Shown: positions 1-10,944 of the stretch, piece by piece
How positions within the stretch are numbered: position 1 is the stretch's first letter
Layout: each line of letters opens with the position of its first letter
Assembly: GCF_016653115.1 (NCBI RefSeq)
Contig: NZ_NHRX01000063.1
Span: forward strand, 1 to 64,000
From: Rhodocyclus purpureus
GTDB taxonomy: Bacteria; Pseudomonadota; Gammaproteobacteria; Burkholderiales; Rhodocyclaceae
Direction: 5' to 3'
DNA length: 64,000 nucleotides
Program-made: the position numbers and the translations under genes
Notes under the pieces: generated by a model
Databases searched by the model: none
What the model saw: the letters and a program-made list of their open reading frames with translations, nothing else
What the model was told of the DNA's origin: nothing

Positions 1-99
1 CCCTTTAAGGTGATCAACATTGCGATCGCCCACAAACTACTTCGCCAAGCCTTCGCCGTCGCTACTCAAAAAACATCATTTTCGCCAGAATTCGCTTGA
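1..99 (+). pseudogene. C-terminal remnant of a transposase (IS110-like), cut by window edge
   Basis: Reading frame 1 is open from the first base to a TGA at 97-99. It encodes 32 residues containing HKLLRQAFAV followed by FSPEFA. This resembles the extreme C-terminus of IS110/IS116/IS902-type transposases, which commonly carry an RKLL...A(Y/F)xVxK...FDP pattern. A family A repeat begins about 13 bases after the stop. The upstream part lies outside the window, so I cannot tell whether the gene is intact. The family call rests on a short motif only. Confidence 0.4.
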
Positions 100-111
100 C
101 GACAAGCACAG

Positions 112-224
112 TTCATTGCGAGGCGCGCAGCGCCGTGGCAATCCAGTTCGTTCTTCTGTCTTCGCGACCTGATTCGAGCCCTACGCACTGGATCGCAACG
201 GGCCTACGGCCTTCGCGATGACCG
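112..224. repeat. Dispersed repeat family A, copy 1
   Basis: The copy starts with the arm TTGCGAGGCGCGCAGCGCC, passes CAATCCAGTTCGTTCTT, and ends with an inverted, diverged version of the same arm near CTTCGCGATGACCGG. The orientation matches the copies at 41.5 and 44.9 kb. It fills most of the gap between the transposase remnant and the oligopeptidase gene; the remaining bases up to 290 show nothing recognisable apart from a GTTTCACGTTAA motif (about 259-270), also seen at the ends of other copies. Confidence 0.8.
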
Positions 225-290
225 GCTGCTGTTCGGGGGCTGGCTTCAGCCCTTGCAGTTTCACGTTAAACCTCTTCCTTCTGCGACCCC

Positions 291-2354
291 ATGACCGACA
301 TCGCCACGAACCCCCTGCTCGACTTCTCCGGACTGCCGCGCTTCGACGCGATCACCCCGGACCACGTGAAGCCCGCCATCGAAGAACTGCTGACGCGCGC
401 GCGCGCGCTGGTCGAGCGCCTGACCGCGGCGGAGACCGAGGCGACCTGGGCGGGTTTCGCGCAGCCGCTCGCGGACGGCCTCGAAGGCTTCTCGCGCGCG
501 TGGGGGATCGTCGGCCACCTGCACTCGGTCAATGACGTCCCCGCCTGGCGCGAGGCGTACAACGCGATGCTGCCGGAGGTATCGCGCTTCTTCGCCGAAC
601 TCGGGCAGAACCTCGCGCTGTTCTCGAAGTACAAGGCGCTGCGCGCCAGCGACGAGTACGCCCGACTCGATCCGGCGCAGAAGCGCATCGTCGACAACGA
701 AATCCGCGACTTCCGCCTGTCCGGCGCCGAACTTCCCGATGCGGCGAAGCCGCGCTTCCAGGAGATCCAGGAAGAGCTGTCGAGCCTAGCCGCCAAGTTC
801 TCGGAAAACCTGCTCGACGCGACCAATGCCTTCGCCGAGATCGTCACCGACCCTGCCGAACTCGGCGGGCTGCCCGAGGACGTCAGGGAAGCCGCGCGCG
901 AGGCCGCCGCCAGGGCTGGGGTCGAGGGCTGGAAGTTCACGCTGCACATGCCCTCCTACCTGCCGGTGCTGCAGTTCGCCGACAGCCGCCGCCTGCGCGC
1001 GGCGCTCTACCGCGCCTACGCGACGCGCGCATCCGAGTTCGGCCCGGCCGAGCTCGACAACACGCCGCTGATCCGCCGCATCCTCGAACTGCGCCAGGAA
1101 GAAGCGAGGATGCTCGGCTTTGCCAACTACGCCGAGGTCTCGCTGACGCCGAAGATGGCCGAATCGACGACGCAGGTCGCTGCCTTCCTGCGCGACCTCG
1201 CCGCCAGGGCGAAGCCCTTCGCCGAGCGCGACCTCGCGCAACTGAAGGAATTCGCCGCGGCCGAACTGGGCCTTGCCGCACTCGAACCCTGGGACATCGC
1301 CTGGGCCTCGGAAAAGCTGCGCCAGCAACGCTATTCGTTTTCGGAACAGGAGGTGAAGGAGTACTTCACCGAGCCGAAGGTGCTCGCCGGGCTGTTCGGC
1401 GTCATCGAGAAGCTGTACGCGGTGCGGGTCCTGCCCGACAGCGCGCCGGTATGGCACGAGGACGTGCGCTTCTACCGCATCGAGACGCCCGAGGGACAAC
1501 TCGTCGGCCAGTTCTACCTCGACCTCTACGCGCGTGAAACCAAGCGCGGCGGCGCCTGGATGGACGAGGCGATCACCCGCCGCCGTATCCATCCGGGTGG
1601 CATCCAGGCGCCGGTCGCCTACCTCAACTGCAACTTCCCGCGTCCGGTCGGCGAACGCAACGGGCAGCCGAAGCCGGCGACCTTCAGCCACGACGACGTG
1701 ACCACGCTCTTCCACGAGACCGGCCATGGGCTGCACCACCTGCTCACCCGCGTCGAGGAACTCGGCGTCTCGGGGATCCACGGCGTCGAATGGGACGCGG
1801 TCGAGCTGCCCTCGCAGTTCATGGAGAACTACTGCTGGGAGTGGGACGTGGTGCGCGGCATGAGCGCGCACGTCGATAGCGGCGAGGAACTGCCGCGCGC
1901 GCTGTTCGAGCGCATGCTCGCCGCGAAGAACTTCCAGAGCGGGATGCAGGCGGTGCGCCAGATCGAGTTCTCGCTGTTCGACCTCCTGCTGCACAGCGAC
2001 TTCGACCCGGCCGGCGGCAACCTGCTCGACCTGCTCGCCGAAGTGAGGCGCGAGGTCGCGGTGATCGTCCCGCCCGATTGGCACCGCTTCCCGAACAGCT
2101 TCTCGCACATCTTTGCCGGCGGCTACGCGGCCGGCTACTACAGCTACAAGTGGGCCGAAGTCCTCTCCGCCGACTGCTACGCCGCCTTCGAGGAAGCCGG
2201 CAACCCCTTCGACCTCGCCACCGGACGGCGCTTCCTCGACGAAATCCTCTCGGTCGGCGGCGCACGCCCGGCGCTCGAATCCTTCCGCGCCTTCCGTGGC
2301 AGGGACCCGCAGGTCGATGCGCTGCTGCGCCACAGCGGCATGGTCGAGGCCTGA
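291..2354 (+). CDS. prlC: Oligopeptidase A, M3 family zinc metallopeptidase
   Basis: This cytoplasmic thimet-oligopeptidase-like enzyme degrades short peptides, including cleaved signal peptides and products of other proteases. The 687-residue length fits OpdA/PrlC (about 680). The zinc motif HETGH lies at residues 475-479, followed about 25 residues later by the downstream glutamate region (GVEWDAVELPSQF). The C-terminal FAGGYAAGYYSYKWAEVL stretch is typical of M3A enzymes. The ATG at 291 gives MTDIATNPLLDFSGLPRFD, the usual family N-terminus. The gene stands alone, bounded by family A repeats on both sides. Function is confident from family knowledge. Confidence 0.95.
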   Translation: MTDIATNPLLDFSGLPRFDAITPDHVKPAIEELLTRARALVERLTAAETEATWAGFAQPLADGLEGFSRAWGIVGHLHSVNDVPAWREAYNAMLPEVSRFFAELGQNLALFSKYKALRASDEYARLDPAQKRIVDNEIRDFRLSGAELPDAAKPRFQEIQEELSSLAAKFSENLLDATNAFAEIVTDPAELGGLPEDVREAAREAAARAGVEGWKFTLHMPSYLPVLQFADSRRLRAALYRAYATRASEFGPAELDNTPLIRRILELRQEEARMLGFANYAEVSLTPKMAESTTQVAAFLRDLAARAKPFAERDLAQLKEFAAAELGLAALEPWDIAWASEKLRQQRYSFSEQEVKEYFTEPKVLAGLFGVIEKLYAVRVLPDSAPVWHEDVRFYRIETPEGQLVGQFYLDLYARETKRGGAWMDEAITRRRIHPGGIQAPVAYLNCNFPRPVGERNGQPKPATFSHDDVTTLFHETGHGLHHLLTRVEELGVSGIHGVEWDAVELPSQFMENYCWEWDVVRGMSAHVDSGEELPRALFERMLAAKNFQSGMQAVRQIEFSLFDLLLHSDFDPAGGNLLDLLAEVRREVAVIVPPDWHRFPNSFSHIFAGGYAAGYYSYKWAEVLSADCYAAFEEAGNPFDLATGRRFLDEILSVGGARPALESFRAFRGRDPQVDALLRHSGMVEA

Positions 2355-2368
2355 TTGCCCGTTCGCCG

Positions 2369-2550
2369 ATATCGCGAGTGCGCAGCGAGCGGTGATCCAG
2401 AAGTACGAACTGGATTGCCGGGGCGCTGCGCGCCTCGCAATGACGGTATTGTCGGCTGCGCAGACTCACAGCCGGTCGTCCCGAGCCCGCAGGGCCTGGC
2501 GATCCAGTCGTAATCTGGATTGCCAAGGCATTGCGCGCCTTGCAATGACA
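2369..2550. repeat. Degenerate family A repeats (two shortened units)
   Basis: Two abbreviated units sit back to back. The first (about 2369-2450) holds GGTGATCCAG and then GAACTGGATTGCC...CTCGCAATGACGG. The second (about 2473-2550) holds CCCGAGCCCGCAGGGC and then TGGATTGCCAAGGCATTGCG. Both lack much of the spacer found in other copies, suggesting decay or internal deletion. They occupy the entire gap between prlC and the glycosyltransferase, whose start codon follows about 20 bases later. Confidence 0.7.
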
Positions 2551-2571
2551 AATTCTCTGCCTCGCCGGATC

Positions 2572-3816
2572 ATGAAAATCCTGTTCGTCCACCAGAATTT
2601 CCCCGGCCAGTACAAGCATCTGGCGCCGGCACTTGCCGCCGACCCGGCCAACGAGGTCGTCGCGCTACGCCTCGGCGAGGACGCGGCCTGGGGTCGGGTA
2701 CGCGTGCTCGGCTACAAGGTGGCGCCGGAGGCGATCGCCAAAGCCGATCCGAAGGCCGTCCACCCCTGGCTCTCCGACCTGCAGGTGAAGGTGCTGCGCG
2801 GCGAGGCCGCGAGCCGCCGCGCGCTGGCGCTGCGCGCCGAGGGCTTCGTCCCCGACGTGATCGTCGCCCATCCGGGCTGGGGCGAGACCCTGTTCCTCAG
2901 GGAAATCTGGCCGCAGGCGCGGCTCGGCCTCTACTGCGAGTTCTTCTACCGGGCCGAGGGCAGCGACGTCGGCTTCGACCCGGAGTTTCCGCAAAGCGGC
3001 GACGCGCTGGCCAACGCCAGCCGCCTGCGCCTGAAGAACGCCAACGCGCTGCTCAGCCTCGAAGAGGCCGCGCGCGGACTGTCGCCGACCGCTTGGCAGA
3101 AGAGCCAGTACCCGCAGCGGCTGCAGGCGATGATCGACGTCATCCACGACGGCATCGACACGCGCCAGTTATGTCCCGATGGGCGCGTGAGCATGCGCCT
3201 CAACGGCAGCCGCACGCTCACGCGCGCCGACGAAGTGATCACCTTCGTCAATCGCAACCTCGAGCCTTACCGCGGCTACCACGTGTTCATGCGCGCGCTG
3301 CCCGAAATCCTCGTGCGCCGCCCGCAGGCGCGGGTGATCATCGTCGGCGGCAACGAAGTGAGCTACGGCGCCGCTCCACCACCCGGCAAGACCTGGCGCT
3401 CGATCTTCTTCGACGAGGTCAGGGAGCGGATCGACGCGAGCCGCGTGCATTTCGTCGGTCGCATCCCCTACCCCGACTTCGTCCGCCTGCTGCAGCTCTC
3501 ATCGGCGCACGTCTACCTCACCTACCCGTTCGTGCTCAGCTGGAGCCTCCTGGAAGCGATGAGCGTCGCCTGCCCGATCGTCGCCAGCCGCACGCCGCCG
3601 GTCGAGGAGGCGCTCGCCGACGAAGAGACCGCGCTGCTCACCGACTTCTTCGACCCGGAAGCACTCGCCGACGCGGTCTGCCGCCTGCTCGCCGACCGTG
3701 CGCTCGGCCAGCGGCTGGGCAGCGCGGCGAGAAAAGTCGCCGTCGAGCGCTACGACCTCGCCAGCCGCTGCCTGCCGGCGCAGATTGAATGGGTGCGCCG
3801 GCTCGCCGCGGGGTGA
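2572..3816 (+). CDS. Glycosyltransferase, family 4 type
   Basis: The 414-residue protein begins MKILFVHQNFPGQYKHL, the N-terminus of a proteobacterial GT-B glycosyltransferase group annotated as family 4 (GT1/GT4 Pfam). The C-terminal nucleotide-sugar domain contains FVNRNLEPYRGYHVFMRAL, a VHFVGRIPYPDF stretch, and the E-x7-E region around SWSLLEAMSVACPIVAS...PPVEE. I chose the ATG at 2572 because the open frame upstream is repeat-derived and the family N-terminus starts here. Donor and acceptor cannot be told from sequence; surface polysaccharide assembly is a reasonable guess. No partner gene lies nearby. Confidence 0.8.
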   Translation: MKILFVHQNFPGQYKHLAPALAADPANEVVALRLGEDAAWGRVRVLGYKVAPEAIAKADPKAVHPWLSDLQVKVLRGEAASRRALALRAEGFVPDVIVAHPGWGETLFLREIWPQARLGLYCEFFYRAEGSDVGFDPEFPQSGDALANASRLRLKNANALLSLEEAARGLSPTAWQKSQYPQRLQAMIDVIHDGIDTRQLCPDGRVSMRLNGSRTLTRADEVITFVNRNLEPYRGYHVFMRALPEILVRRPQARVIIVGGNEVSYGAAPPPGKTWRSIFFDEVRERIDASRVHFVGRIPYPDFVRLLQLSSAHVYLTYPFVLSWSLLEAMSVACPIVASRTPPVEEALADEETALLTDFFDPEALADAVCRLLADRALGQRLGSAARKVAVERYDLASRCLPAQIEWVRRLAAG

Positions 3817-4106
3817 GACGCGGGGGGATTCGCTGCCGGCAGAACACCGCCTTGTTGCAGTAGACGACGTCGCCCACGACAGCCTGTTCTCCGTCTTGCC
3901 CGGACGGCCATTCTATTGACATGCCACGCCGACGGACTTCTCGCCTTGGCAAAAGCGGATTCATCGAAGACCGGTGTCGCGCTGTGAGCAAACTGGGTAT
4001 TGGCAGCCACGATCAGTTGTTGCCGAACCTCGGCACGCGACCAGTTCGATTGGCTCAACAGTAGAATCAAGCTTTCCCCTTTTCTGCAAACGCGCGCGAG
4101 GTCGTC
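3817..4106. other. Intergenic region upstream of upp, nothing recognised
   Basis: About 290 bases between the glycosyltransferase and upp. I see no convincing gene on either strand, no repeat of either family and no strong terminator. A TAGAAT at about 4062-4067 could be a -10 element for upp, but no good -35 sits at the proper distance. Confidence 0.4.
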
Positions 4107-4739
4107 ATGCCGGTAATCGAAGTCCGCCACCCCCTGGTCAAACACAAAATCGGATTGATGCGGGAAGGCGACATCAGCACCAAGAAATTTCGCGAGCTGA
4201 CGGCCGAGCTGGCGCGTCTCCTGAGCTACGAGGCCTGCAGCGATTTCGAACTGGAACCTTGCCGGATCGCCGGCTGGTGCGGTGAAGTTGAAGTCGAGCA
4301 GATCAAGGGCAAGAAGGTCACCGTGGTGCCCATCCTGCGCGCCGGCATCGGCATGCTGGATGGCGTGCTCGACCTGATCCCGAACGCCAAGGTCAGCGTC
4401 GTCGGCATTGCCCGTAATCACGAGACGCTGGTGCCGGAGCCGTATTTCGAGCGTTTCGTCGGCCAGCTCGACGAACGTCTGGCAATCATCCTCGACCCGA
4501 TGCTGGCCACCGGCGGTTCGCTGATCGCCACCATCGACATGCTCAAGCGCAAGGGCTGCCAGCAGATCAAGGCGCTAGTGCTGGTCGCCGCACCGGAGGG
4601 CATCGCGGCGCTGAGCAAGGCACACCCGGAAGTACAGGTTTACACGGCGGCCATCGACAGCCACCTGAACGAACAGGGCTACATCATTCCCGGTCTCGGC
4701 GATGCCGGCGACAAGATCTTCGGGACCAAGGAAGCATGA
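4107..4739 (+). CDS. upp: Uracil phosphoribosyltransferase
   Basis: This enzyme converts uracil and PRPP to UMP in pyrimidine salvage. It is 210 residues, close to the usual 208-210. The PRPP-binding loop reads DPMLATGGS, and the N-terminus has the family pattern [17 protein letters not shown]. The C-terminal uracil-binding region has [17 protein letters not shown]. The stop overlaps the start of the uracil permease by four bases (ATGA), so uptake and phosphoribosylation are translationally coupled. Confidence 0.97.
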   Translation: MPVIEVRHPLVKHKIGLMREGDISTKKFRELTAELARLLSYEACSDFELEPCRIAGWCGEVEVEQIKGKKVTVVPILRAGIGMLDGVLDLIPNAKVSVVGIARNHETLVPEPYFERFVGQLDERLAIILDPMLATGGSLIATIDMLKRKGCQQIKALVLVAAPEGIAALSKAHPEVQVYTAAIDSHLNEQGYIIPGLGDAGDKIFGTKEA

Positions 4740-5965
4740 ACACGACACAAGATCCCGTCTGGCGTACCGCCCTATCCGGTGCGCAAATCCTTTTCGTGGC
4801 CTTTGGCGCAACCGTGCTGGTGCCGCTGCTTACCGGGCTGAATCCCAGTCTGGCCTTGCTCGGCGCTGGTGTCGGTACGCTGATCTTCCAGGTGTGCACG
4901 AAGCGTCAGGTGCCGATCTATCTCGGCTCCAGCTTTGCCTTCATCGCGCCGGTGATCTACTCGGTGCAGACCTGGGGCATGAACGCGACGCTGGGCGCAC
5001 TGGCTGCCGCCAGCTTCTTCTATTATGTTGCCGCCGCGCTGGTCAAATGGCGTGGCATCGAGCTGATCCACAAGCTGCTGCCGCCGGTGGTCATCGGCCC
5101 GGTAATCATGGTCATCGGTCTCGGTCTGGCCCAGGTTGCTGTCAGCATGGCGACCGGCAAGGCGGGCGATGCGCAGGTCGTGCCGTACGAAACGGCCATT
5201 GCCATCGCCACCGTTTCCTTGCTGGCAACGATGTTGACCGCAATCCGCGCCCGCGGTCTGCTGAAACTGGTTCCGATCCTGATCGGTGTTGCTGTCGGCT
5301 ACATCGCGTCGCTGTTCGTCGGCATCGTCGATTTCACCAAGCTCAGCGAAGCGGCCTGGATCGCCATGCCGGAATTCGGCACGCCGGAATTCAACCTGGC
5401 GGCGATCCTGTTCATGATCCCGGTGGCGATTGCACCCATCGTCGAACACGTCGGCGGCATCCTCGCCATCGGCTCGGTCAGCGGCAAGGACTACACCGAA
5501 AACCCCGGCCTGCATCGCACGCTGCTCGGCGACGGTCTGGCGGTCAATGTCGTCGGCCTGTTTGGCGGCCCGCCGGTGACCACCTACGGCGAAGTCACCG
5601 GCGCGGTGATGCTGACCAAGAACTACAACCCGGTGGTGATGACCTGGGCGGCCGGTTTCGCCATCCTGATGGCCTTCGTCGGCAAGTTCGGCGCGCTCCT
5701 GCAGACCATCCCGATGCCGGTGATGGGCGGCATCATGGTGCTGCTGTTCGGCTCGATCGCCGGCATCGGCCTGAAGACGCTGCTCGAAGCCAAGGTCAAC
5801 CTGTCGAGCGCGCGCAACCTGTGCATCGTCTCGGTGACGCTGGTCACCGGCATCGGCGGCCTCGGCGTCAATATCGGCAGTTTCTCACTGCAAGGCATCA
5901 GCCTGTGCGGCGTGCTGGCAGTGCTGCTCAACCTGCTGCTGCCGGCCGAGCCAGTGGAAGGCTAG
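4736..5965 (+). CDS. uraA: Uracil/xanthine permease, NCS2 family
   Basis: This inner-membrane nucleobase:proton symporter is 409 residues with repeated hydrophobic helices throughout. The N-terminus ([21 protein letters not shown]) and the [15 protein letters not shown] segment, which matches the NCS2 signature around the substrate-binding half-helices, identify the family. The coupling to upp makes uracil the likely substrate. Start and stop are clear from the ATGA overlap with upp. A pyrimidine-responsive control element was not found. Confidence 0.95.
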   Translation: MNTTQDPVWRTALSGAQILFVAFGATVLVPLLTGLNPSLALLGAGVGTLIFQVCTKRQVPIYLGSSFAFIAPVIYSVQTWGMNATLGALAAASFFYYVAAALVKWRGIELIHKLLPPVVIGPVIMVIGLGLAQVAVSMATGKAGDAQVVPYETAIAIATVSLLATMLTAIRARGLLKLVPILIGVAVGYIASLFVGIVDFTKLSEAAWIAMPEFGTPEFNLAAILFMIPVAIAPIVEHVGGILAIGSVSGKDYTENPGLHRTLLGDGLAVNVVGLFGGPPVTTYGEVTGAVMLTKNYNPVVMTWAAGFAILMAFVGKFGALLQTIPMPVMGGIMVLLFGSIAGIGLKTLLEAKVNLSSARNLCIVSVTLVTGIGGLGVNIGSFSLQGISLCGVLAVLLNLLLPAEPVEG

Positions 5966-6081
5966 TTTTCGCATTCCGCTCCCGGCTGGCACAATCCGTC
6001 CCGGCGCACGCATCTCGACGATTACAAAACACGACGACGAGCGCCCCCTCCCTCCTTCTCCTTCGCTGATCGGGAAAAAAC

Positions 6082-6849
6082 TTGAAAATCGCCGCCTGGA
6101 ACGTGAACTCCCTGAAAGTCCGTCTGCCGCAGTTGCTCGACTGGCTGCCCGTGGCGCAGCCCGACGTCGTCTGCCTGCAGGAAACCAAGCTCGAGGACCA
6201 CAAGTTCCCGCGCGCCGAAATCGAGGCGGCCGGCTATCAGGTGGTGTTCTCGGGGCAGAAGACCTACAACGGCGTCGCGCTGCTCTCGCGTAAGGCCCCG
6301 ACCGACGTCGTCGTCGGCAACCCGCACTTTGCCGACGAGCAGAAGCGGCTGATCGCTGCGACCATCGACGGCGTGCGCGTGATTTCCGCCTACGTCCCGA
6401 ACGGACAGGCGGTCGGCAGCGACAAGTACGCGTACAAGCTGGCCTGGCTCGACGCGCTGGCCGGCTGGATCGAGGACGAGCTGCGCGCGCATCCGCAACT
6501 CGTCGTCGCCGGCGACTACAACATCGCTCCCGAAGACCGCGACGTGCACGACCCCGCCGCCTGGGCCGGCCAGATCCTCTGTTCCGACGCCGAGCGCGCC
6601 GCCTTCAGGCGCCTGCTCGACCTGGGCCTCGTCGACAGCTTCCGCTGCTTCGCGCAGCCGGAGAAGAGCTTCTCGTGGTGGGACTACCGCATGCGCGGCT
6701 TCCAGCGCAATCTCGGCCTGCGCATCGACCACGTGCTGCTGTCGCAGCCGCTCGCCGCACGCTGCACTGCCGCCGGCATCGAGCGCGAAGTGCGCAAGCT
6801 CGAACGCCCCTCCGACCACGCGCCGGTATTCGCCGAAATCGGCGACTGA
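6082..6849 (+). CDS. xth: Exodeoxyribonuclease III
   Basis: This endonuclease/exonuclease/phosphatase-fold repair enzyme cleaves at abasic sites and has 3'-5' exonuclease activity. It has 255 residues. Motifs in order: WNVNSLKVRLPQLLDWL, the metal-binding QETKLED, AGDYNIAPED, RIDHVLLS, and the catalytic SDHAPVF near the C-terminus. The start is a TTG at 6082; the sequence before it is purine-rich (GGGAAAAAAC) and no ATG in frame fits the conserved MKIAAWNVNS N-terminus. The gene appears monocistronic. Confidence 0.95.
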   Translation: MKIAAWNVNSLKVRLPQLLDWLPVAQPDVVCLQETKLEDHKFPRAEIEAAGYQVVFSGQKTYNGVALLSRKAPTDVVVGNPHFADEQKRLIAATIDGVRVISAYVPNGQAVGSDKYAYKLAWLDALAGWIEDELRAHPQLVVAGDYNIAPEDRDVHDPAAWAGQILCSDAERAAFRRLLDLGLVDSFRCFAQPEKSFSWWDYRMRGFQRNLGLRIDHVLLSQPLAARCTAAGIEREVRKLERPSDHAPVFAEIGD

Positions 6850-7017
6850 AGCGCGCAACATTCCCCGGCCCGGCCACCTCGGCCGGAACGCCGGCAAGCG
6901 GGGGAACGGCAGAGGTGGCATACTCCCGGAACCGGCGCACGCGCCGGGCAGCGCCTTGCCTTCCCCCTTCCAATCCCTCTTCCCTTCCCGCACGCCTCAC
7001 CCGCAAAGGAAAACCTC

Positions 7018-7221
7018 TTGGCCAAACCCAATTACCAGTTCGAAAAGCGCCAGAGGGATCTGGCGAAGAAGAACAAGCAGGAAGAAAAACGCCGCCAGAA
7101 GCTCGCCGCCAAGGCCGCCGGCAGCAGCGGCGCAGCCGCGGACAGCGAAGTGGAAGGCGAAGAGCGGGACGACGCTGCCGAACTGCCCGCCACCGACGCA
7201 AGCAACTCGACCTCCGCCTGA
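7018..7221 (+). CDS. Small conserved lysine-rich hypothetical protein
   Basis: A 67-residue highly charged protein that starts MAKPNYQFEKRQRDLAKKNKQ and ends in an acidic, Ser/Thr-rich tail. Similar short proteins with this N-terminus are common hypotheticals in beta- and gammaproteobacteria; function is unknown. The start is TTG, preceded by AAAGGAAAACC, a good ribosome-binding site. The N-terminal half is predicted helical with basic residues every few positions, so nucleic-acid or ribosome association is possible but unproven. Confidence 0.7.
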   Translation: MAKPNYQFEKRQRDLAKKNKQEEKRRQKLAAKAAGSSGAAADSEVEGEERDDAAELPATDASNSTSA

Positions 7222-7381
7222 GTCATCCCCCCGCCGGGTGGCCCTCCCCGGGCCGCACGCGCGCTCACCGCGCAAGCTCGTCCCTCGCCGGCGCCCTGTG
7301 CCTCCCCTGGCGACGCGCCGCGCCTCCATTGCTGCGTCGCCCGCCGCACTTCTCTGGCGCCCACGCGCCACCATCTCGCCC

Positions 7382-9034
<1,653 letters not shown>

Positions 9035-9052
9035 GGTGAAACATCAGCAGCC

Positions 9053-9164
9053 CGTCATCGCGAGCCCGCAGGGCGTGGCGATCCAGTGCGTAGGGCTCGA
9101 ATCAGGTCGCGAAGACAGAAGAACGAACTGGATTGCCACGGCGCTGCGCGCCTCGCAATGACCG
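9053..9164. repeat. Dispersed repeat family A, copy 3
   Basis: This unit starts CGTCATCGCGAGCCCGCAGG and ends GCGCCTCGCAATGACCGG. Its orientation is opposite to copy 1. It lies between the ABC-F gene and guanine deaminase, directly upstream of the latter, and keeps several reading frames open, which makes longer false starts for guaD look possible. Confidence 0.8.
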
Positions 9165-9274
9165 GAATGAAGCAGCGTGTTTCATGGTTCGGGTTCGCGC
9201 CGGCAAGCACAGCAAAGCCGGGAAGCCCTTTTCCGGCTATCATTTCCTGCCTGATGACAGGGATGAGTCGGGAG

Positions 9275-10630
9275 ATGACAAAAGCGCCGCCAAACAGTAA
9301 TCGCCCATCGTCTCGCGCAGTGAATCCGCCGCCCGCCCCTCCCGCGCCGCTGCTCGCCGTGCGCGGCGAGATCGTCCATTTCCTCGCCGACCCGGCAAGC
9401 CACGGGGCCACCGCGCTCGAGCACTTCGCCGACGGGATCCTCGTCCTGCGCCACGGTCATGTCGCCGAACTCGGCCCGGCCGACGCCCTGCTGGCGAAGT
9501 TGCCGCACGGAACCACACCGCTCGACTACCGCGGCAAGCTGATCCTGCCCGGCTTCGTCGACACGCACGTGCACTACGGCCAGACCGACATGATCGCCAG
9601 CTACGGCGAGCAACTGCTGCCCTGGCTGGAGAAGTACGCCTTCCCTGCCGAGCGCCGCTTCGCCGACCCCGAGCACGCGACAGCGGTCGCCGAATTCTTC
9701 TGCGACGAACTCCTGAAGAACGGGACGACGACGGCTTCGGTGCTGCCGACGGTGCATGCCGGATCGGTCGACGCGCTGTTCGCCGCCGCCGAAAAACGGC
9801 GCATGCGCCTCGTCTCCGGCAAGCTGCTGATGGACCGGAACTGTCCGGACTTCCTGCGCGACGGCGCGATCACCGGCGACGGCGCGGCGAAAGCGCTGAT
9901 CGAACGCTGGCATGGGCGCGCTCGCCTGCGCTACGCGGTGACGCCGCGCTCGGCCTTCACCTCCAGCCGCGAGCAGATGACGCTCGCCGGCAGGCTGTTC
10001 GCCGCCTGGCCCGAACTGCACCTGCAGTCGCACCTCGCCGAGAACCGCAGCGAGGTCGCACTGGCGCGCAAGCTCTACCCCGAAGCGCGCAGCTACGGCG
10101 ACGTCTTCGAGCGCTTCGGCCAGTTCGGCGAACGCGCGCTCTTCGCGCACTGCCTGTGGATCGACGACGAGGACCGCGAACGCTTGGGCGCCACCGGCAC
10201 CGCGATCAGCTTCTGCCCGACCTCGAACCTCTTCCTCGGCTCGGGACTGTTCGACCTCGCCGCCGCGCAGGCGCTCGGCATCCGCGTTGGCCTCGGCACC
10301 GACGTCGGCGCCGGGACGAGCTTCTCGCTCTTGCAGACGCTGAACGAGGCCTACAAGGTGCTGCAGTTGCAGGGGCAGACGCTGTCGCCCGAGAGCGCCT
10401 TCTACCTGGCGACGCTCGGCGGCGCCAGGAGCCTCTACCTCGAGCGCTTCATCGGCAACTTCCTGCCCGGCAAGGAGGCCGACTTCGTCGTCCTCGACGC
10501 GCAGGCAACACCGCTGCTCGCGCGCCGGATGGCGAACGCGACGACGCTGTCCGAGCGCCTGTTCGTGCTGATGATGCTCGGCGACGATCGCGCAGTCGCG
10601 GCGACGCACGTGCTCGGCGACCGCGTCTGA
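9275..10630 (+). CDS. guaD: Guanine deaminase
   Basis: This amidohydrolase converts guanine to xanthine and ammonia in purine salvage. Metal-binding motifs are present: GFVDTHVHYGQTD near the N-terminus, LQSHLAENRSEV, LFAHCLWI, and GLGTDVGAGTSFSLL carrying the final aspartate. From the ATG at 9275 the protein has 451 residues, near the usual 430-450. In-frame ATGs at 9254 and 9263 are alternatives, and none has a strong ribosome-binding site. The open frame beyond them runs into a family A repeat. The product could feed the NCS2-type xanthine/uracil system nearby, but no operon link exists. Confidence 0.92.
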   Translation: MTKAPPNSNRPSSRAVNPPPAPPAPLLAVRGEIVHFLADPASHGATALEHFADGILVLRHGHVAELGPADALLAKLPHGTTPLDYRGKLILPGFVDTHVHYGQTDMIASYGEQLLPWLEKYAFPAERRFADPEHATAVAEFFCDELLKNGTTTASVLPTVHAGSVDALFAAAEKRRMRLVSGKLLMDRNCPDFLRDGAITGDGAAKALIERWHGRARLRYAVTPRSAFTSSREQMTLAGRLFAAWPELHLQSHLAENRSEVALARKLYPEARSYGDVFERFGQFGERALFAHCLWIDDEDRERLGATGTAISFCPTSNLFLGSGLFDLAAAQALGIRVGLGTDVGAGTSFSLLQTLNEAYKVLQLQGQTLSPESAFYLATLGGARSLYLERFIGNFLPGKEADFVVLDAQATPLLARRMANATTLSERLFVLMMLGDDRAVAATHVLGDRV

Positions 10631-10657
10631 CGGGCCGCCCGGATCGCCCCCGCCGGA

Positions 10658-10915
10658 TCAGTCGGCGCCGCTTGCGACGATGCGGATTTCCTCGCCGCCG
10701 ACGCTGACGAGCTCGCCGCCGCGCAGCTTGCGCGTCTTGCGCGTTTCGGGGACGCCGTCGACGCTGACCTGTCCGTCGCCGACCAGCGCCTTGGCGGCGC
10801 CGCCCGAGTGGGCGATGCCGAGCAGCTTGAGCAGGATGTTCAGTTCGATGAACTCGCGGTCGAGTTCGAAGATGCGCTGGGTCAAGTTAGGGCTCCGTGG
10901 GGTCTGGCCGTGCAT
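10658..10915 (-). CDS. S4 domain RNA-binding protein, YbcJ-like
   Basis: An 85-residue protein that is almost entirely one S4 RNA-binding domain: FIELNILLKLLGIAHSGG, then AKALVGDGQVSVDG and a basic ETRKTRKLRGGE stretch. YbcJ-type proteins are small S4 proteins of poorly defined function thought to bind structured RNA. The start is the ATG complementary to 10913-10915. It lies 29 bases downstream of the next minus-strand gene and may be co-transcribed with it. Confidence 0.85.
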   Translation of the reverse strand: MHGQTPRSPNLTQRIFELDREFIELNILLKLLGIAHSGGAAKALVGDGQVSVDGVPETRKTRKLRGGELVSVGGEEIRIVASGAD

Positions 10916-10944
10916 GATACGCCGCAACCGCGCAGTCTCGGCGC

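Noticed and set aside
2113-2571. Longer N-terminus for the glycosyltransferase
   Set aside because: The extra codons come from the prlC shadow and repeat family A; the family N-terminus begins at 2572.
3638-4421. Minus-strand genes between the glycosyltransferase and upp
   Set aside because: The frames run antisense into both flanking genes and show no recognisable domain or ribosome-binding site.
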